Positions 20,609 through 29,848 of a stretch of DNA of 64,000 nucleotides are shown here, piece after piece. The position numbers and the translations under genes were made by a program. How positions within the stretch are numbered: the stretch's first letter is position 1; every line of letters starts with the position of its first letter. The notes below the pieces were generated by a model. It ran no database searches and had not been told where the DNA came from. It saw only the letters and a list, made by a program, of their open reading frames with translations. Origin of the DNA: Mycobacterium florentinum (lineage in GTDB: Bacteria; Actinomycetota; Actinomycetes; Mycobacteriales; Mycobacteriaceae). The stretch lies in the NCBI RefSeq assembly GCF_010730355.1, contig NZ_AP022576.1:4216001-4280000 (forward strand). The letters are read 5' to 3'.

Positions 20609-21469
20609 TTAAGTGCTGGCCTCCCGCCGTCGTCCCGCCAGCCAGCAAAATAGATAGATCAGAAACGAGATCGTTGCGACGAAAACCGACACCGGGACGC
20701 CGGGCGCCAGCGACAGCACGATGCCGCCCACCGCGGCGACCTCGGCGAAGATCACCGAGGCGACGATGGCCGCCGCCGGCGAGGCGACCACCCGGGCGGC
20801 CGAGGCCGCCGGCGTGATCAGCAACGACATCACCAGCAGCGCACCGACGATCTGTACGGCCTGCGCGGCCACCACACCGACCAGCGCGGCGAACACAATG
20901 CCCAGCGCCCGCACCGGAACCCCGCGGGCCACCGCGACGTCGGGGTCGACGGTGGCGAACAGCAGCGGCCGATAGCACGTCGCCAGCACGCCGATGACCA
21001 GCAGGCAAACCAGCGCCAGCGTCGCCAGTCCGGTGTAGCCCACCCCGACGATCTGACCGGTGAGCAACGCGAAGCTCGTCGTCGTGCGTCCCGGGTAGAG
21101 GTAGATGAACAGCACCGCCAGGCCCAGCCCGAACGCCAGCACCACCCCGGTCACCGAATCGCGCTCCCGGGCCCGCTGGCCGAGCACGCCGAACAGTGCG
21201 GCCGCCACGGCGCTGCCGATCAGCGCGCCCAGGCCCACTTGGAACCCGACCAGTAACGCGAATGCCGCTCCGGTCAACGACAATTCGCTCGATCCGTGCA
21301 CGGCGAACGACATCTGGCGCATCACGATGAACGGGCCGATCAGCCCGGCCACCAGTCCCAGCAGGGCCGCCGCCAGCAGTGCCTGCTGGACGAAGTCGTG
21401 GTTCAGCAGACGGGCGGTGATGTCGAACGAGAGCAGGTGATCCAGCACGTCGGAGAGCTGGTTGTTCAT
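20609..21469 (-). CDS. znuB: Metal ABC transporter permease (ZnuB type)
   Basis: This 286-residue membrane protein of the ABC-3 family has about eight hydrophobic segments. The cytoplasmic contact region lies around VARGVPVRALGIVF. It would form the channel of a zinc or manganese importer with the ATPase and binding protein encoded just upstream. Its start overlaps the ATPase stop by four bases. Metal choice is inferred from the Zur-like box at 23292-23310, not from the permease sequence. Confidence 0.88.
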   Translation of the reverse strand: MNNQLSDVLDHLLSFDITARLLNHDFVQQALLAAALLGLVAGLIGPFIVMRQMSFAVHGSSELSLTGAAFALLVGFQVGLGALIGSAVAAALFGVLGQRARERDSVTGVVLAFGLGLAVLFIYLYPGRTTTSFALLTGQIVGVGYTGLATLALVCLLVIGVLATCYRPLLFATVDPDVAVARGVPVRALGIVFAALVGVVAAQAVQIVGALLVMSLLITPAASAARVVASPAAAIVASVIFAEVAAVGGIVLSLAPGVPVSVFVATISFLIYLFCWLAGRRREAST

Positions 21470-22293
21470 AAGGCGTATCCGCTGTCCTCGCCGATCACCA
21501 CATAGCGGTCATTGACCTTCACCACCTGAATGTCGGCGCGGTACAACGTGGACAGCGTTTCGGTGTTCATTACCTGGTCTACGGTGCCGATCCGGAAGCG
21601 GCCGTCGACCAGGTACAGCACCCGGTCGACGTACGGCAGGATCGTGTTGATCTCGTGGGTCACCACCATGACCGTGGTGTTGGCCTCCCGGCGGCGGCGG
21701 TCGATCAGTGCGGCGACCAGCTTGGCGTTGGCCGGGTCCAGAGTCAGCAGCGGCTCGTCGCACAGCAGCAGCATCGGGTCGCTGGCCAGGGCCTGCGCGA
21801 TGCGCATCCGCTGCAACTCCCCGCCCGACATCAGCCCGACGCGGACGTCGGCCAGCGGCTCGCCGTTGACCTGTGCCAGCGCCTGCTGCACGGCCAGCCG
21901 GCGGCGGCCGCGCTCGGCGGAGCGCAACGGCATGACGCCCCAGCGGTTCCCGTCGATACCCAGCCGGACCAGGTCGCGCCCGACCAGCATCACGTCCCGG
22001 TCGATCGGACGGTGTTGCGGCACATAGCCGATGTCGCCGCTGCCCGAGGTGACTTCCTTGCCGCCCACCAGTGCGGCGCCGGCGCTCAGCAGCAGTTGTC
22101 CGAGCAGCACCTTGAGCAGTGAGGTCTTGCCGGTGCCGTTCGGGCCGAGCACCGCGATGAACTCACCCGGCGACACCGACAGGTCGAGGTCGTCCCACAG
22201 GACACGATCGCCGAACGCCAGCCGGGCGCCGGTCAGCGACACCGCGGGTGGCTGCCGCTCGGTCGCCTCGACCGCTTGGTCAATTACGGGCAT
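21466..22293 (-). CDS. znuC: Metal ABC transporter ATP-binding protein (ZnuC type)
   Basis: The 275-residue ATPase has Walker A GPNGTGKT (50-57), the ABC signature MSGGELQRM, Walker B LLLCDEP and a switch His in VVTHE. A short N-terminal extension of about 17 residues precedes the domain. It overlaps the binding-protein gene upstream by 14 bases and the permease gene downstream by four, so the three genes are translationally coupled. Confidence 0.9.
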   Translation of the reverse strand: MPVIDQAVEATERQPPAVSLTGARLAFGDRVLWDDLDLSVSPGEFIAVLGPNGTGKTSLLKVLLGQLLLSAGAALVGGKEVTSGSGDIGYVPQHRPIDRDVMLVGRDLVRLGIDGNRWGVMPLRSAERGRRRLAVQQALAQVNGEPLADVRVGLMSGGELQRMRIAQALASDPMLLLCDEPLLTLDPANAKLVAALIDRRRREANTTVMVVTHEINTILPYVDRVLYLVDGRFRIGTVDQVMNTETLSTLYRADIQVVKVNDRYVVIGEDSGYAL

Positions 22294-23221
22294 TGTCCCG
22301 GCTCGATCGCAGCGCGGTCTGCAGCGCCTCGACGGTGTTGCGCTGCCAGGTCAGGTAGTCGGCGCCGTCGGGCAGCGTCTCGGTCACCAGCGTGACGGGG
22401 ACGCCCGCACGTCGTGCCGCATCCTGCAGGCCGCTGATCGCGGGCGTGGCCGTCTGCGGGTTGACGAGCACCGCCGCGACTTGGTGACGGTTGACCAGGT
22501 CGAGGACGAACGCCATGTCGGCCGGCGAGGGATCGGTGCCGTTTTCGTTGGCCGACATGAAACTCTCGGGAGTGCGATCCACCAATCCGGTGGCCTTCAG
22601 CAGGTAGAAGGCGACGGGTTCGGTCGCGACGACGGAGGTGTTGGGGAACGTGTTGCCGATGCCGCGTTCGGAACCGGCGATCACGTCGGCGTCGCGGCCG
22701 AATGCGGCGGCGTTGGCCCGGTAGTCGTTCGCGTTGTCCGCGTCGATGGCCGAGAGCCGTTCGGCGATGGCGTTAGCGACGGTCTTGGCGACACCGAGGT
22801 CGTAGAAGACGTGTTCGTTGGCGGGATTTCCGTTGTCCGCCTTGGGGGCGAACGAGTAGGCGTCCAGCGACTTGATGTTCGAGTGCCCGTTCAGCACCTG
22901 CGTGGCCCAGGGGTCGTAGCCGCCGCCGTTGTAGACCACCAATCCGGCGTCCAGGATCGCGGCGGCGTCCGAGGCACTGGCCTGATAGGTGTGTGGATCG
23001 ATGGTCGCGCCGGACAGGATCCACTTGACGTTGATATGCCGTCCGGCGACAACCTGGGCGACGCTGCCCCACACATCGGTGGAGGCCACCACGCCCGCCC
23101 CGTGCTGGTGCGCGGAACCGGCGACCCCGCAGCCCGCGATGGCCGTCGCGCCGATCACGCACGCGACGGCCAGGGCCGGCAGGAAGCGGGATCGCCGACA
23201 TTTCCCGACAAGTTGTCCCAT
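22280..23221 (-). CDS. znuA: Metal ABC transporter substrate-binding lipoprotein (ZnuA type)
   Basis: This 313-residue cluster A-I binding protein has a signal and lipobox (AIAGC, Cys31). Likely metal ligands are His77 in DPHTY, His137 in NEHVF and Glu201 in ATEPV, where many zinc/manganese proteins have His or Glu. There is only a short His-containing N-terminal stretch (HQH at 38-40), not the long His-rich loop of classic ZnuA. It is the first gene of the ABC operon, with a Zur-like box 70 bp upstream. Zinc is the favoured substrate; manganese is possible. Confidence 0.85.
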   Translation of the reverse strand: MGQLVGKCRRSRFLPALAVACVIGATAIAGCGVAGSAHQHGAGVVASTDVWGSVAQVVAGRHINVKWILSGATIDPHTYQASASDAAAILDAGLVVYNGGGYDPWATQVLNGHSNIKSLDAYSFAPKADNGNPANEHVFYDLGVAKTVANAIAERLSAIDADNANDYRANAAAFGRDADVIAGSERGIGNTFPNTSVVATEPVAFYLLKATGLVDRTPESFMSANENGTDPSPADMAFVLDLVNRHQVAAVLVNPQTATPAISGLQDAARRAGVPVTLVTETLPDGADYLTWQRNTVEALQTALRSSRDNARN

Positions 23222-23291
23222 TCATGTCCCATCAGCGTCGCCTGCGGGTGTGAAATTCCGGTGGCTGCCCGGGCCGCAGGCTCGTAATACT

Positions 23292-23310
23292 AATGAAAAT
23301 CGTTTCCATT
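23292..23310. promoter_or_regulatory. Zur-like operator in the znuA/LacI divergent region
   Basis: AATGAAAATCGTTTCCATT is a 19-bp imperfect inverted repeat centred on the C at 23301, with seven of nine arm positions paired. Its core, TGAAAAT-N-GTTTCCA, has the 7-1-7 shape of Fur-family sites and resembles actinobacterial Zur boxes. A -10-like TAGTAT for znuA lies on the minus strand at 23292-23287, so bound repressor would block it. Control of the LacI gene 40 bp to the right is also possible. Confidence 0.65.
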
Positions 23311-23349
23311 AGAAACTAGCAGATCGCGGCGACGTACGCGCGGGCAGGG

Positions 23350-24450
23350 ATGGCGGTAGCGTCGGCGAACGTGAGTCCCACCCCGCGCCGGCGTGCGACT
23401 CTGGCGTCGTTGGCGGCCGAACTCAAGGTTTCGCGGACCACCATCTCGAACGCCTTCAACCGGCCGGATCAGCTCTCGCCCGATCTTCGCGAGCGGGTGC
23501 TCGCCACGGCCAAGCGGCTGGGCTACGCCGGCCCCGACCCGGTGGCGCGCTCGTTGCGAACCCGCAAGGCCGGTGCGGTCGGGCTGTTGATGGCCGAACC
23601 GCTGACCTATTTCTTCAGCGACCCGGCGGCGCGCGATTTCGTGACGGGTGTGGCGCAATCGTGCGAAGAGCAGGGGCAGGGCCTGCTGCTGGTCGCCGTC
23701 GGACCCAGCCGCAGCGCCCAGGACGGCGAGGCCGCGGTGCTAGCGGCCGGGGTGGACGGCTTCGTGGTGTATTCGGTCCGCGACGAGGATCCCTACCTGC
23801 AGGTGGTGCTGCAGCGGCGGGTGCCGGTGGTGGTGGTCGACCAGCCCAAGGGCCTGTCCGGGGTGTCGCGGGTCGGCATCGACGACCGGGCGGCGATGCG
23901 CGAAATCGCCGAATACATGCTGGGCCTGGGGCATCGCGAGATCGGGCTGCTGACGATGCGGCTGGGACGAGAGCGCCGCCAAGCCCTGGCGGACGCCGAG
24001 CGGCTGCGCTCGCAGACTTTCGACGTGCAGCGCGAGCGCATCGCCGGCGTGTGGGACGCCATGCGGGCCGCCGGCGTGGACCCCGACTCGCTGACCGTGG
24101 TGGAGAGCTATGAGCACCTGCCGACGTCGGGAGGCGAGGCGGCCAAGGTGGCCCTGGAGGCCAATCCGCGGATCACCGCATTGATGTGCACAGCGGACAT
24201 TTTGGCGCTGTCGGCGATGGATTACCTTCGGGCACATGGCATTTACGTGCCTGGCCAGATGAGCGTCACCGGATTCGACGGGGTGCCCGAGGCGATCAGC
24301 CGCGGTTTGACGACGGTGTCGCAGCCCAGCCTGCGCAAAGGGCACCGGGCCGGGGAGCTACTGCTCAACCCGCCGCGGTCCGGCCTGCCGGTCGTCGAGC
24401 TGCTGGACACCGAGCTGATCCGGGGCCGCACCTCCGGTCCGCCGGTCTAG
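23350..24450 (+). CDS. LacI-family transcriptional regulator (Rv3575c type)
   Basis: The 366 residues comprise an N-terminal LacI HTH (TLASLAAELKVSRTTISNAF, about 18-37) with a hinge-helix region (about 50-65), and a periplasmic-binding-protein-like ligand domain (about 75-360). Length and position match M. tuberculosis Rv3575c. The ligand is not known. It is divergent from the zinc ABC operon and convergent with kstR, with 7 bp between stops. Confidence 0.92.
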   Translation: MAVASANVSPTPRRRATLASLAAELKVSRTTISNAFNRPDQLSPDLRERVLATAKRLGYAGPDPVARSLRTRKAGAVGLLMAEPLTYFFSDPAARDFVTGVAQSCEEQGQGLLLVAVGPSRSAQDGEAAVLAAGVDGFVVYSVRDEDPYLQVVLQRRVPVVVVDQPKGLSGVSRVGIDDRAAMREIAEYMLGLGHREIGLLTMRLGRERRQALADAERLRSQTFDVQRERIAGVWDAMRAAGVDPDSLTVVESYEHLPTSGGEAAKVALEANPRITALMCTADILALSAMDYLRAHGIYVPGQMSVTGFDGVPEAISRGLTTVSQPSLRKGHRAGELLLNPPRSGLPVVELLDTELIRGRTSGPPV

Positions 24451-24457
24451 GCGCCTG

Positions 24458-25120
24458 CTAGGTCGATTCCTGGTCGCCGATCAGCAACCGCACGGCCAGG
24501 TCGAGTCGCTTGCTGACGTCGGTCGCCGAGGCGCGCCGGGTCAGCCAGGCCAACAGGTTCGACAGCCACACGTCGGAGATCACCCGGGCGATGTGGTACT
24601 GGTCCTCGGTCGGTTCGCCGTCACTCATTGCGCGGGCGAACATGCTGTCGATCAGCTTTTCCACCTGGTCGACCTCGCTGGCCGCCGACGCGTCGGCGAA
24701 GACGTAGGCGCGCGTCATCGCCTCGGTGAGCAGCGGGTTGCGCTGCATCGCGCGGTTGAGCTTGCCGACCATGAAATTCAGCCGCTGGAACGGCGTGCCG
24801 CCCGCCATCGCGGAGCGGTCGGTTTTCGCGTCGATGCGACCGAACTCCCGGCCCAGGGCCGATACCAGCAAGTGCACCTTCGAGGGGAAGTACCGGTACA
24901 GCGTCCCGACCGCCACGTCCGCCCGATCTGCCACCGCGCGCATCTGAACTGCCTCGTAGCCGCCCTTGGACGCGATTGCCATGGTGGCGTCCAGGATGCG
25001 CTTGCGACGCTCGCGTTGTGCCTCCGAGCCCAGCTCGGATTCGGCCAGTACTGCCACGTTCATGACCTCGCGTGGTTGCGAGTCAGAAACGTTGCCCGAG
25101 TTGGGGTTCGCTGATGACAT
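24458..25120 (-). CDS. kstR: Cholesterol-catabolism repressor KstR (TetR family)
   Basis: KstR represses the genes for uptake and early degradation of cholesterol and is released by a 3-oxo-cholestenoyl-CoA. The 220 residues are nearly identical to M. tuberculosis KstR (Rv3574) in the TetR HTH (RADVAVGTLYRYFPSKVHL) and ligand domain. ATG at 25120 is chosen because it gives MSSAN..., the 220-residue form, and AGAGGAG lies upstream. The gene is divergent from fadE34 with a KstR box between, so it should regulate itself. Confidence 0.97.
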   Translation of the reverse strand: MSSANPNSGNVSDSQPREVMNVAVLAESELGSEAQRERRKRILDATMAIASKGGYEAVQMRAVADRADVAVGTLYRYFPSKVHLLVSALGREFGRIDAKTDRSAMAGGTPFQRLNFMVGKLNRAMQRNPLLTEAMTRAYVFADASAASEVDQVEKLIDSMFARAMSDGEPTEDQYHIARVISDVWLSNLLAWLTRRASATDVSKRLDLAVRLLIGDQEST

Positions 25121-25261
25121 CTGACGGGTTGCTCCTCTTTCGGGTGGTTCGTTCGCAAACGATAACCAAGTCTTTTGTGAATTTCCCACCTCCATCCCGC
25201 CGGGGCAGCGAGTTGTCCTGCTGTAATGGCGTTCGACTTGACGGTCGATCGCTGGCACTAT

Positions 25262-25275
25262 TAGAACACGTTCTA
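25262..25275. promoter_or_regulatory. KstR operator (kstR/fadE34)
   Basis: TAGAACACGTTCTA matches the KstR consensus TNNAACNNGTTNNA at every fixed position. It lies 141 bp upstream of the kstR start and 54 bp upstream of the fadE34 start, so one site can serve both promoters. Confidence 0.9.
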
Positions 25276-25329
25276 GTGGGCTGTAGCGCCCCTAATGGTC
25301 ACGTTCAATCAAGCACACGGAGGGCCCCG

Positions 25330-27474
25330 GTGGTAGCGACCGTCACTGACGAACAGTTCGCGGCGCGTGAGTTGGTCCGCGACTGGGCCCGCAATACGAC
25401 GTCCGGCCCGGGTGGGACCGTCGCGATCCGCGAGGTCGAGCAGGGCAAAGCCGACGCCTGGCGGCCGGTGTTCGCCCGGCTGGCCGGCCTCGGCCTGTTC
25501 GGGGTCACCATCTCCGAGGATGACGGTGGGGCCGGCGGCAGCATCGAGGACCTGTGCGCGATGGTCGAGGAGGCGGCCAAGGCGCTGGTGCCCGGGCCGA
25601 TCGCCCCCACCGCGCTGGCCACCCTGGTTGTCACCGAGCCCGAAGTGCTCGCCGCGCTCGCCTCGGGTGAGCGTTTCGCCGGTTTGGCGCTCGAGGGTGA
25701 CGTGCAGTTCGACGGCCAGCGGGCATCGGGCACCGTCGACTTCGTGCTGGGCGGCGCCGACGGTGCGCTGTTGCTGCTGCCCGCCGGCGACAAGTGGGTC
25801 CTCGTCGACACCGGCAGCGACGGCGTGCAGGTCGAGCCGTTGCAGGCCGCCGACTTTTCCCGGCCGCTGGCGCGCGTGGTGCTGACGTCGGCCCCGGCGA
25901 CCCCGATCGCCGAATCGCGGCAGCGGGTCGCCGACCTGGCCGCGACCCTGCTGGCCGCCGAAGCGGCCGGCATCACCCGCTGGTGCCTGGACACCGCCGT
26001 CGACTACGCCAAGGTTCGCGAGCAGTTCGGCAAGCCGATCGGAAGCTTCCAGGCCATCAAGCACCTGTGCGCCGAGATGCTGTGCCGCGCCGAGCAGGCC
26101 GAGGTGGCCGCCGCCGATGCGGCCCGGGCCGCATCGGGCGCCGTGGATTCCGAAGAGGCACAACAGTTCTCGATCGCCGCCGCGCTGGCCGCGGGTGTCG
26201 CCATCACCGCGGTGAAGGCCAACGTCAAGGACTGCATTCAGGTGCTCGGTGGCATCGGCTGCACCTGGGAACACGACGCGCACCTGTACCTGCGCCGGGC
26301 CCACGGCATCGGGCGATTCCTCGGGGGCGCCGAGCGCTGGTTGCGCCGCATCACCGAGCTGACGCAGGACGGGGTGCGCCGCCGCCTGTCCATCGACCTC
26401 ACCGAGGTCGAGGGGCAGCGCGCCGAGCTCGCCGCGACCGTTGCCGACATCGCGGCGCTGCCTGCCGAGAAGCGGCAGGTCGCCCTGGCCGATTCCGGGC
26501 TGCAGGCGCCGCACTGGCCGAAGCCGTACGGGCGCGCCGCGTCGCCGGCCGAGCAACTGCTGATCGACCAGGAGCTGGCCAAGGCCGGCGTTGAGCGACC
26601 CGACCTGGTGATCGGCTGGTGGGCGGCGCCGACGATCCTCGAACACGGCACGCCGGAGCAGATCGAGCAGTTCGTGCCGGCCACCACACGCGGCGAATTC
26701 CTTTGGTGCCAGCTGTTTTCCGAGCCGGGAGCGGGCTCGGATCTCGCCTCGCTGCGCACCAAGGCGGTGCGCGGGGACGGCGGCTGGTTGCTGACCGGGC
26801 AGAAGGTGTGGACCTCGGCGGCGCACAAGGCGCGTTGGGGGGTGTGCCTGGCGCGCACCGATCCCGATGCCCCCAAGCACAAGGGCATCACCTACTTCCT
26901 GGTCGACATGAAATCGCCCGGCATCGACATCCGGCCGCTGCGCGAGATCACCGGCGACTCGCTGTTCAACGAGGTGTTCCTGGACAACGTCTTCGTGCCC
27001 GACGAGATGGTCGTCGGCGCGGTGAACGACGGCTGGCGGCTGGCCCGCACCACGCTGGCCAACGAGCGGATCGCGATGGCCAGCGGGACGGCGCTGGGCA
27101 ACCCGATGGAAGAGCTGCTCAAGCTGCTGGCGGCCAGGGACCTCGACGTCGCCGAGCAGGACCGGCTGGGCCGGCTGATCATCTTGGCGCAGACGGGTGC
27201 GCTGCTGGACCAGCGCATCGCCCAGCTCGCGGTGGGCGGCCAGGACCCCGGCGCGCAATCCAGCGTGCGCAAGCTCATCGGTGTGCGCTACCGGCAGGCG
27301 CTGGCCGAATTCACGATGGACGTCGCCGAGGGCGGGGGACTCGTCGACCGCCGGGCGGACAACGATCGCGCGGTGTTCGACTTCCTCAACACGCGCTGCC
27401 TGACTATCGCCGGAGGCACCGAGCAGATCCTGCTGACCGTGGCGGCCGAGCGGCTGCTGGGCCTACCGCGCTGA
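25330..27474 (+). CDS. fadE34: Acyl-CoA dehydrogenase FadE34 (fused two-domain, cholesterol side chain)
   Basis: The 714 residues hold two acyl-CoA dehydrogenase modules in one chain. The first (about 1-340) includes the QFGKPIGSFQAIKH segment, and the second (about 350-714) includes CQLFSEPGAGSDLASL and GGTEQILLTVAAERLLGLPR. M. tuberculosis FadE34 (ChsE3) is such a fused form, replacing the usual alpha2beta2 pairing, and acts on steroid side-chain CoA esters. GTG at 25330 is used because GGAGGG lies just upstream and VVATVTDEQFAARELVRDWAR matches the known N-terminus. Confidence 0.95.
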   Translation: MVATVTDEQFAARELVRDWARNTTSGPGGTVAIREVEQGKADAWRPVFARLAGLGLFGVTISEDDGGAGGSIEDLCAMVEEAAKALVPGPIAPTALATLVVTEPEVLAALASGERFAGLALEGDVQFDGQRASGTVDFVLGGADGALLLLPAGDKWVLVDTGSDGVQVEPLQAADFSRPLARVVLTSAPATPIAESRQRVADLAATLLAAEAAGITRWCLDTAVDYAKVREQFGKPIGSFQAIKHLCAEMLCRAEQAEVAAADAARAASGAVDSEEAQQFSIAAALAAGVAITAVKANVKDCIQVLGGIGCTWEHDAHLYLRRAHGIGRFLGGAERWLRRITELTQDGVRRRLSIDLTEVEGQRAELAATVADIAALPAEKRQVALADSGLQAPHWPKPYGRAASPAEQLLIDQELAKAGVERPDLVIGWWAAPTILEHGTPEQIEQFVPATTRGEFLWCQLFSEPGAGSDLASLRTKAVRGDGGWLLTGQKVWTSAAHKARWGVCLARTDPDAPKHKGITYFLVDMKSPGIDIRPLREITGDSLFNEVFLDNVFVPDEMVVGAVNDGWRLARTTLANERIAMASGTALGNPMEELLKLLAARDLDVAEQDRLGRLIILAQTGALLDQRIAQLAVGGQDPGAQSSVRKLIGVRYRQALAEFTMDVAEGGGLVDRRADNDRAVFDFLNTRCLTIAGGTEQILLTVAAERLLGLPR

Positions 27475-27642
27475 GCCCTATGAGGTTCGTCCGCAGGACC
27501 CCTCCTACTTGCGACTCGAGTGTTAGAGGAATCTGCCAAGTCTGAAGAAGGCAAGCCTGCACGCGTGGTGTCTCGCAAAGCTGACGCGATAATTCTCACC
27601 TAGTCTTGCGATATCGATAAGCCTGCACAGAACAGGTTGCTA

Positions 27643-27969
27643 GTGGCTGAGATCCAGAGCTATCGGCGGCTCGCTGAGGAAGGCGGAAAACAGGTCAGGG
27701 AAACGGGATACCGGAAGGAATTGATCGCCGGGCGCACTATCGCTGAGTTCCTGTTGCCGCCGGCCCAGGACGTGCTTGACGATTGGTCGGTAGTGAATTT
27801 TCGCGAGCGATATACCGTCGACCGTGCACTTGTTGCATCGAGCGCCGATTCCTTTGTGGGACTGGCTAGTCCGTATCGAGAGCATCTAGGGCAGGCATTC
27901 GCGCGGTTCATGATGCGAGTCACTCTTCCCAAAAATCTGAACGAGTTCGAGCAGTATTCGCTCGGATAG
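27643..27969 (+). CDS. Small hypothetical protein in a low-GC patch
   Basis: An uninterrupted frame of about 108 codons (GTG at 27643; TTG at 27637 also possible) encodes a plausible soluble protein, for example RKELIAGRTIAEFLLPPAQD and PKNLNEFEQYSLG. I do not recognise the family. By eye the stretch is about 56 percent GC, clearly below its neighbours, and codon choice is less GC-biased. No good ribosome site was found. It sits between fadE34 and the Rv3572-like gene, where M. tuberculosis has nothing comparable that I recall. It may be a recently acquired gene or a fragment. Confidence 0.42.
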   Translation: MAEIQSYRRLAEEGGKQVRETGYRKELIAGRTIAEFLLPPAQDVLDDWSVVNFRERYTVDRALVASSADSFVGLASPYREHLGQAFARFMMRVTLPKNLNEFEQYSLG

Positions 27970-28030
27970 GACGTTGTCTGCCTGGGTCGACAAAGTTAGC
28001 CGAACGTTGTGGAGGCTGGCCTACGGCGCG

Positions 28031-28564
28031 CTACGAGAACGTCGTCACCGCGCAGGTGCTCGGCGAGGTGATGTTGACCCCGCTGTAGACCACCTGGATG
28101 TGCGTGCAGGTGATGACGTTGACGTCGGTCTTGGGCTGGCCCGTGCCCCAATCAGTGGAGTCGATGCGCCCGGTGGTCTGGTACTTGTCCGGCGGCCCGT
28201 CGCCGAAGTAGACCGTGGTGATCTCGTCGGTGCCCATGGATTTCATGACCCGCTCATATTGCCCGTTGGCGTGCGCGTCAAGGTAGGCCATCCGGTTGTT
28301 CGACCGGATCTCGGTGGTCTGGCGCGCCCACAGCCCGGGCGGGAAGCCGATCACTCCGTCGGGCGTGCGGGTGTCGGCGCCCGCGACGAAGTCGCAGTGG
28401 CCGTCGGATTTGAAGCAGTTGAGGAACATGTGCGTTTCCAGCTGGTTGGGGCCGTCCAGCGGGAACAGCGTCGTGGCGGTGTTGCTCGCCGCCCCGGCCA
28501 ATGGCGCGGGCAGGAACGTCAGCATTAGTCCGACGGCCGCCAAGCCCGTTACCGATCGCATCAT
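28031..28564 (-). CDS. Secreted protein of unknown function (Rv3572 type)
   Basis: The 177-residue protein starts with a signal peptide (MMRSVTGLAAVGLMLTFLPA, cut near AGAAS). The mature part has cysteines in FLNCF, GHCDF, VITCTH and STCA that could form two disulfides. It matches M. tuberculosis Rv3572 along its whole length. Function is unknown. It follows kshB by 46 bp on the same strand, so it is probably part of that KstR-controlled unit. Confidence 0.85.
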   Translation of the reverse strand: MMRSVTGLAAVGLMLTFLPAPLAGAASNTATTLFPLDGPNQLETHMFLNCFKSDGHCDFVAGADTRTPDGVIGFPPGLWARQTTEIRSNNRMAYLDAHANGQYERVMKSMGTDEITTVYFGDGPPDKYQTTGRIDSTDWGTGQPKTDVNVITCTHIQVVYSGVNITSPSTCAVTTFS

Positions 28565-28610
28565 CGGCGCTTCCTTCCATCGAACCCCCGAGCAGAACTC
28601 AACTCCGCGA

Positions 28611-29693
28611 CTATTCGTCGTAAGTGACTTCTACCGAATCAGATTCCGGGTGAGATTGACAGGCCAGAATTAGCCCCTCGTCGAGATCCTGCTGCTCGAG
28701 CACGTCGTTGATCTCCATGCTGACTTTGCCGCTGCGCAGCGTGCAGGCGCATGCCCCGCAGTGACCTTCCCGGCAGGAGAACGGCGCATCGAGGCCTTTG
28801 GCGAGCAACACGTCGAGCAGTTTGGCGCTGCGCGGCCACGACACGGTGTGGGTTTCGCCGTCGAGCTCGACGACGGCGGTGGCCGGCGGCTGGTCGCCCT
28901 CCTTGGCGTCCTCGATCGTCACAGCGGCGAACGGATCGGAATCCAGCGACTTGAACACCTCGATATGCACCTGCGGCGCAGGCACTTTCAGCGTCTCCAG
29001 CGCCTGGCGAGCGGCGTCCATGAACGGGCCGGGCCCACAGATGAAGGCGTGCCGGTCGGTGAACGGCGCGGCCAGCTTCGCCAGCGCGGCCGCGCTCGGC
29101 AGCCCCTGCACCGATTCCAGCCAGTGCAGCACGGTGAGCCGGTCGGAATACTTGGCGGCCAGCTCGCGCAGCGCGTCGGCGAAGATCACCGAGCTTTCGT
29201 CGCGGTTGGCGTAGACCAGCGTCACCTGCCCGCTGCCTTCGGAGAGCGCCGACTTGCAGATCGACATGATCGGGGTGATGCCGCTCCCCGCGGCCAGCAG
29301 CAGGAAGTCCTGGTCGAGCGTCTTGGGGACGAAGTTGCCCGACGGGGCCAGCACGTGGATCCGCATGCCCTGCTTTGCGTTGTCGCAGAGCCAGTTGGAC
29401 GCGTAGCCGTCGGCGGTTCGCTTGATCGTGACGGACAGGGCGTCGTCGGTGAACGGCGAGCTGCACAGCGAGTAGCAGCGTGCCACCGAACCGGTACGGT
29501 CGCTGGGCACCCGCAGCGTCAGGAACTGGCCCGGCGCGTAGCGCAGCCGCTCCGCCGGGATCTCGGGATCGCCCGACTCGTCGGGCACGGCGAACACCAG
29601 CGAGCGCGCGTCGTCGGTCTCCGCGACGACCTCGGCGATCTGCAGTTCCAGGACGTGGTCGCCGAGTGGCTCGTCCAGATCTGCTTCCGTCAA
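28611..29693 (-). CDS. kshB: 3-ketosteroid 9-alpha-monooxygenase reductase component KshB
   Basis: KshB passes electrons from NADH through FAD and a 2Fe-2S centre to the oxygenase KshA, which opens steroid ring B. The 360 residues show an FAD-binding barrel (RCYSLCSSP), an NAD-binding domain ([15 protein letters not shown] and [10 protein letters not shown]), and a C-terminal plant-type ferredoxin domain with [11 protein letters not shown] and a distant LACQ. The start is TTG at 29693 with GGGAGGG upstream. It corresponds to Rv3571 and is divergent from hsaA across two KstR boxes. Confidence 0.95.
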   Translation of the reverse strand: MTEADLDEPLGDHVLELQIAEVVAETDDARSLVFAVPDESGDPEIPAERLRYAPGQFLTLRVPSDRTGSVARCYSLCSSPFTDDALSVTIKRTADGYASNWLCDNAKQGMRIHVLAPSGNFVPKTLDQDFLLLAAGSGITPIMSICKSALSEGSGQVTLVYANRDESSVIFADALRELAAKYSDRLTVLHWLESVQGLPSAAALAKLAAPFTDRHAFICGPGPFMDAARQALETLKVPAPQVHIEVFKSLDSDPFAAVTIEDAKEGDQPPATAVVELDGETHTVSWPRSAKLLDVLLAKGLDAPFSCREGHCGACACTLRSGKVSMEINDVLEQQDLDEGLILACQSHPESDSVEVTYDE

Positions 29694-29717
29694 GACCCGC
29701 CCTCCCTTCCTGACAAC

Positions 29718-29731
29718 TAGAACATGTTACA
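29718..29731. promoter_or_regulatory. KstR operator, kshB-proximal
   Basis: TAGAACATGTTACA matches TNNAACNNGTTNNA and begins 25 bp upstream of the kshB start. It is the less symmetrical of two sites in this divergent region and probably controls kshB. Confidence 0.8.
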
Positions 29732-29785
29732 GAAAACCCGATTTATATCGCTACCAGGCGCAGGAATACCCTGCTCGACACAAAT

Positions 29786-29799
29786 CAGAACATGTTCTA
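29786..29799. promoter_or_regulatory. KstR operator, hsaA-proximal
   Basis: CAGAACATGTTCTA has the full AAC-NN-GTT core with a symmetrical GAACATGTTC centre, and lies about 50 bp upstream of the hsaA start. It probably controls hsaADCB. Confidence 0.85.
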
Positions 29800-29848
29800 G
29801 TCTGCTGTGTAAGTCCACTGAGTAGTCCAGCCCAGGAGGCAAACCTAA

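Noticed and set aside
20409..21008. A 199-codon frame spanning the permease end and the lppH remnant
   Set aside because: It is out of frame with both real sequences and has the Arg/Gly-rich composition of a shadow.
25309..27258. A 649-codon open frame antisense to fadE34
   Set aside because: It is a GC-rich mirror of a certain gene: high Arg/Gly/His content, no family motif, no ribosome site. The same applies to the long antisense frames over hsaA/hsaD (29885-31726), cysS (10265-11854) and fadA6 (52193-53422).
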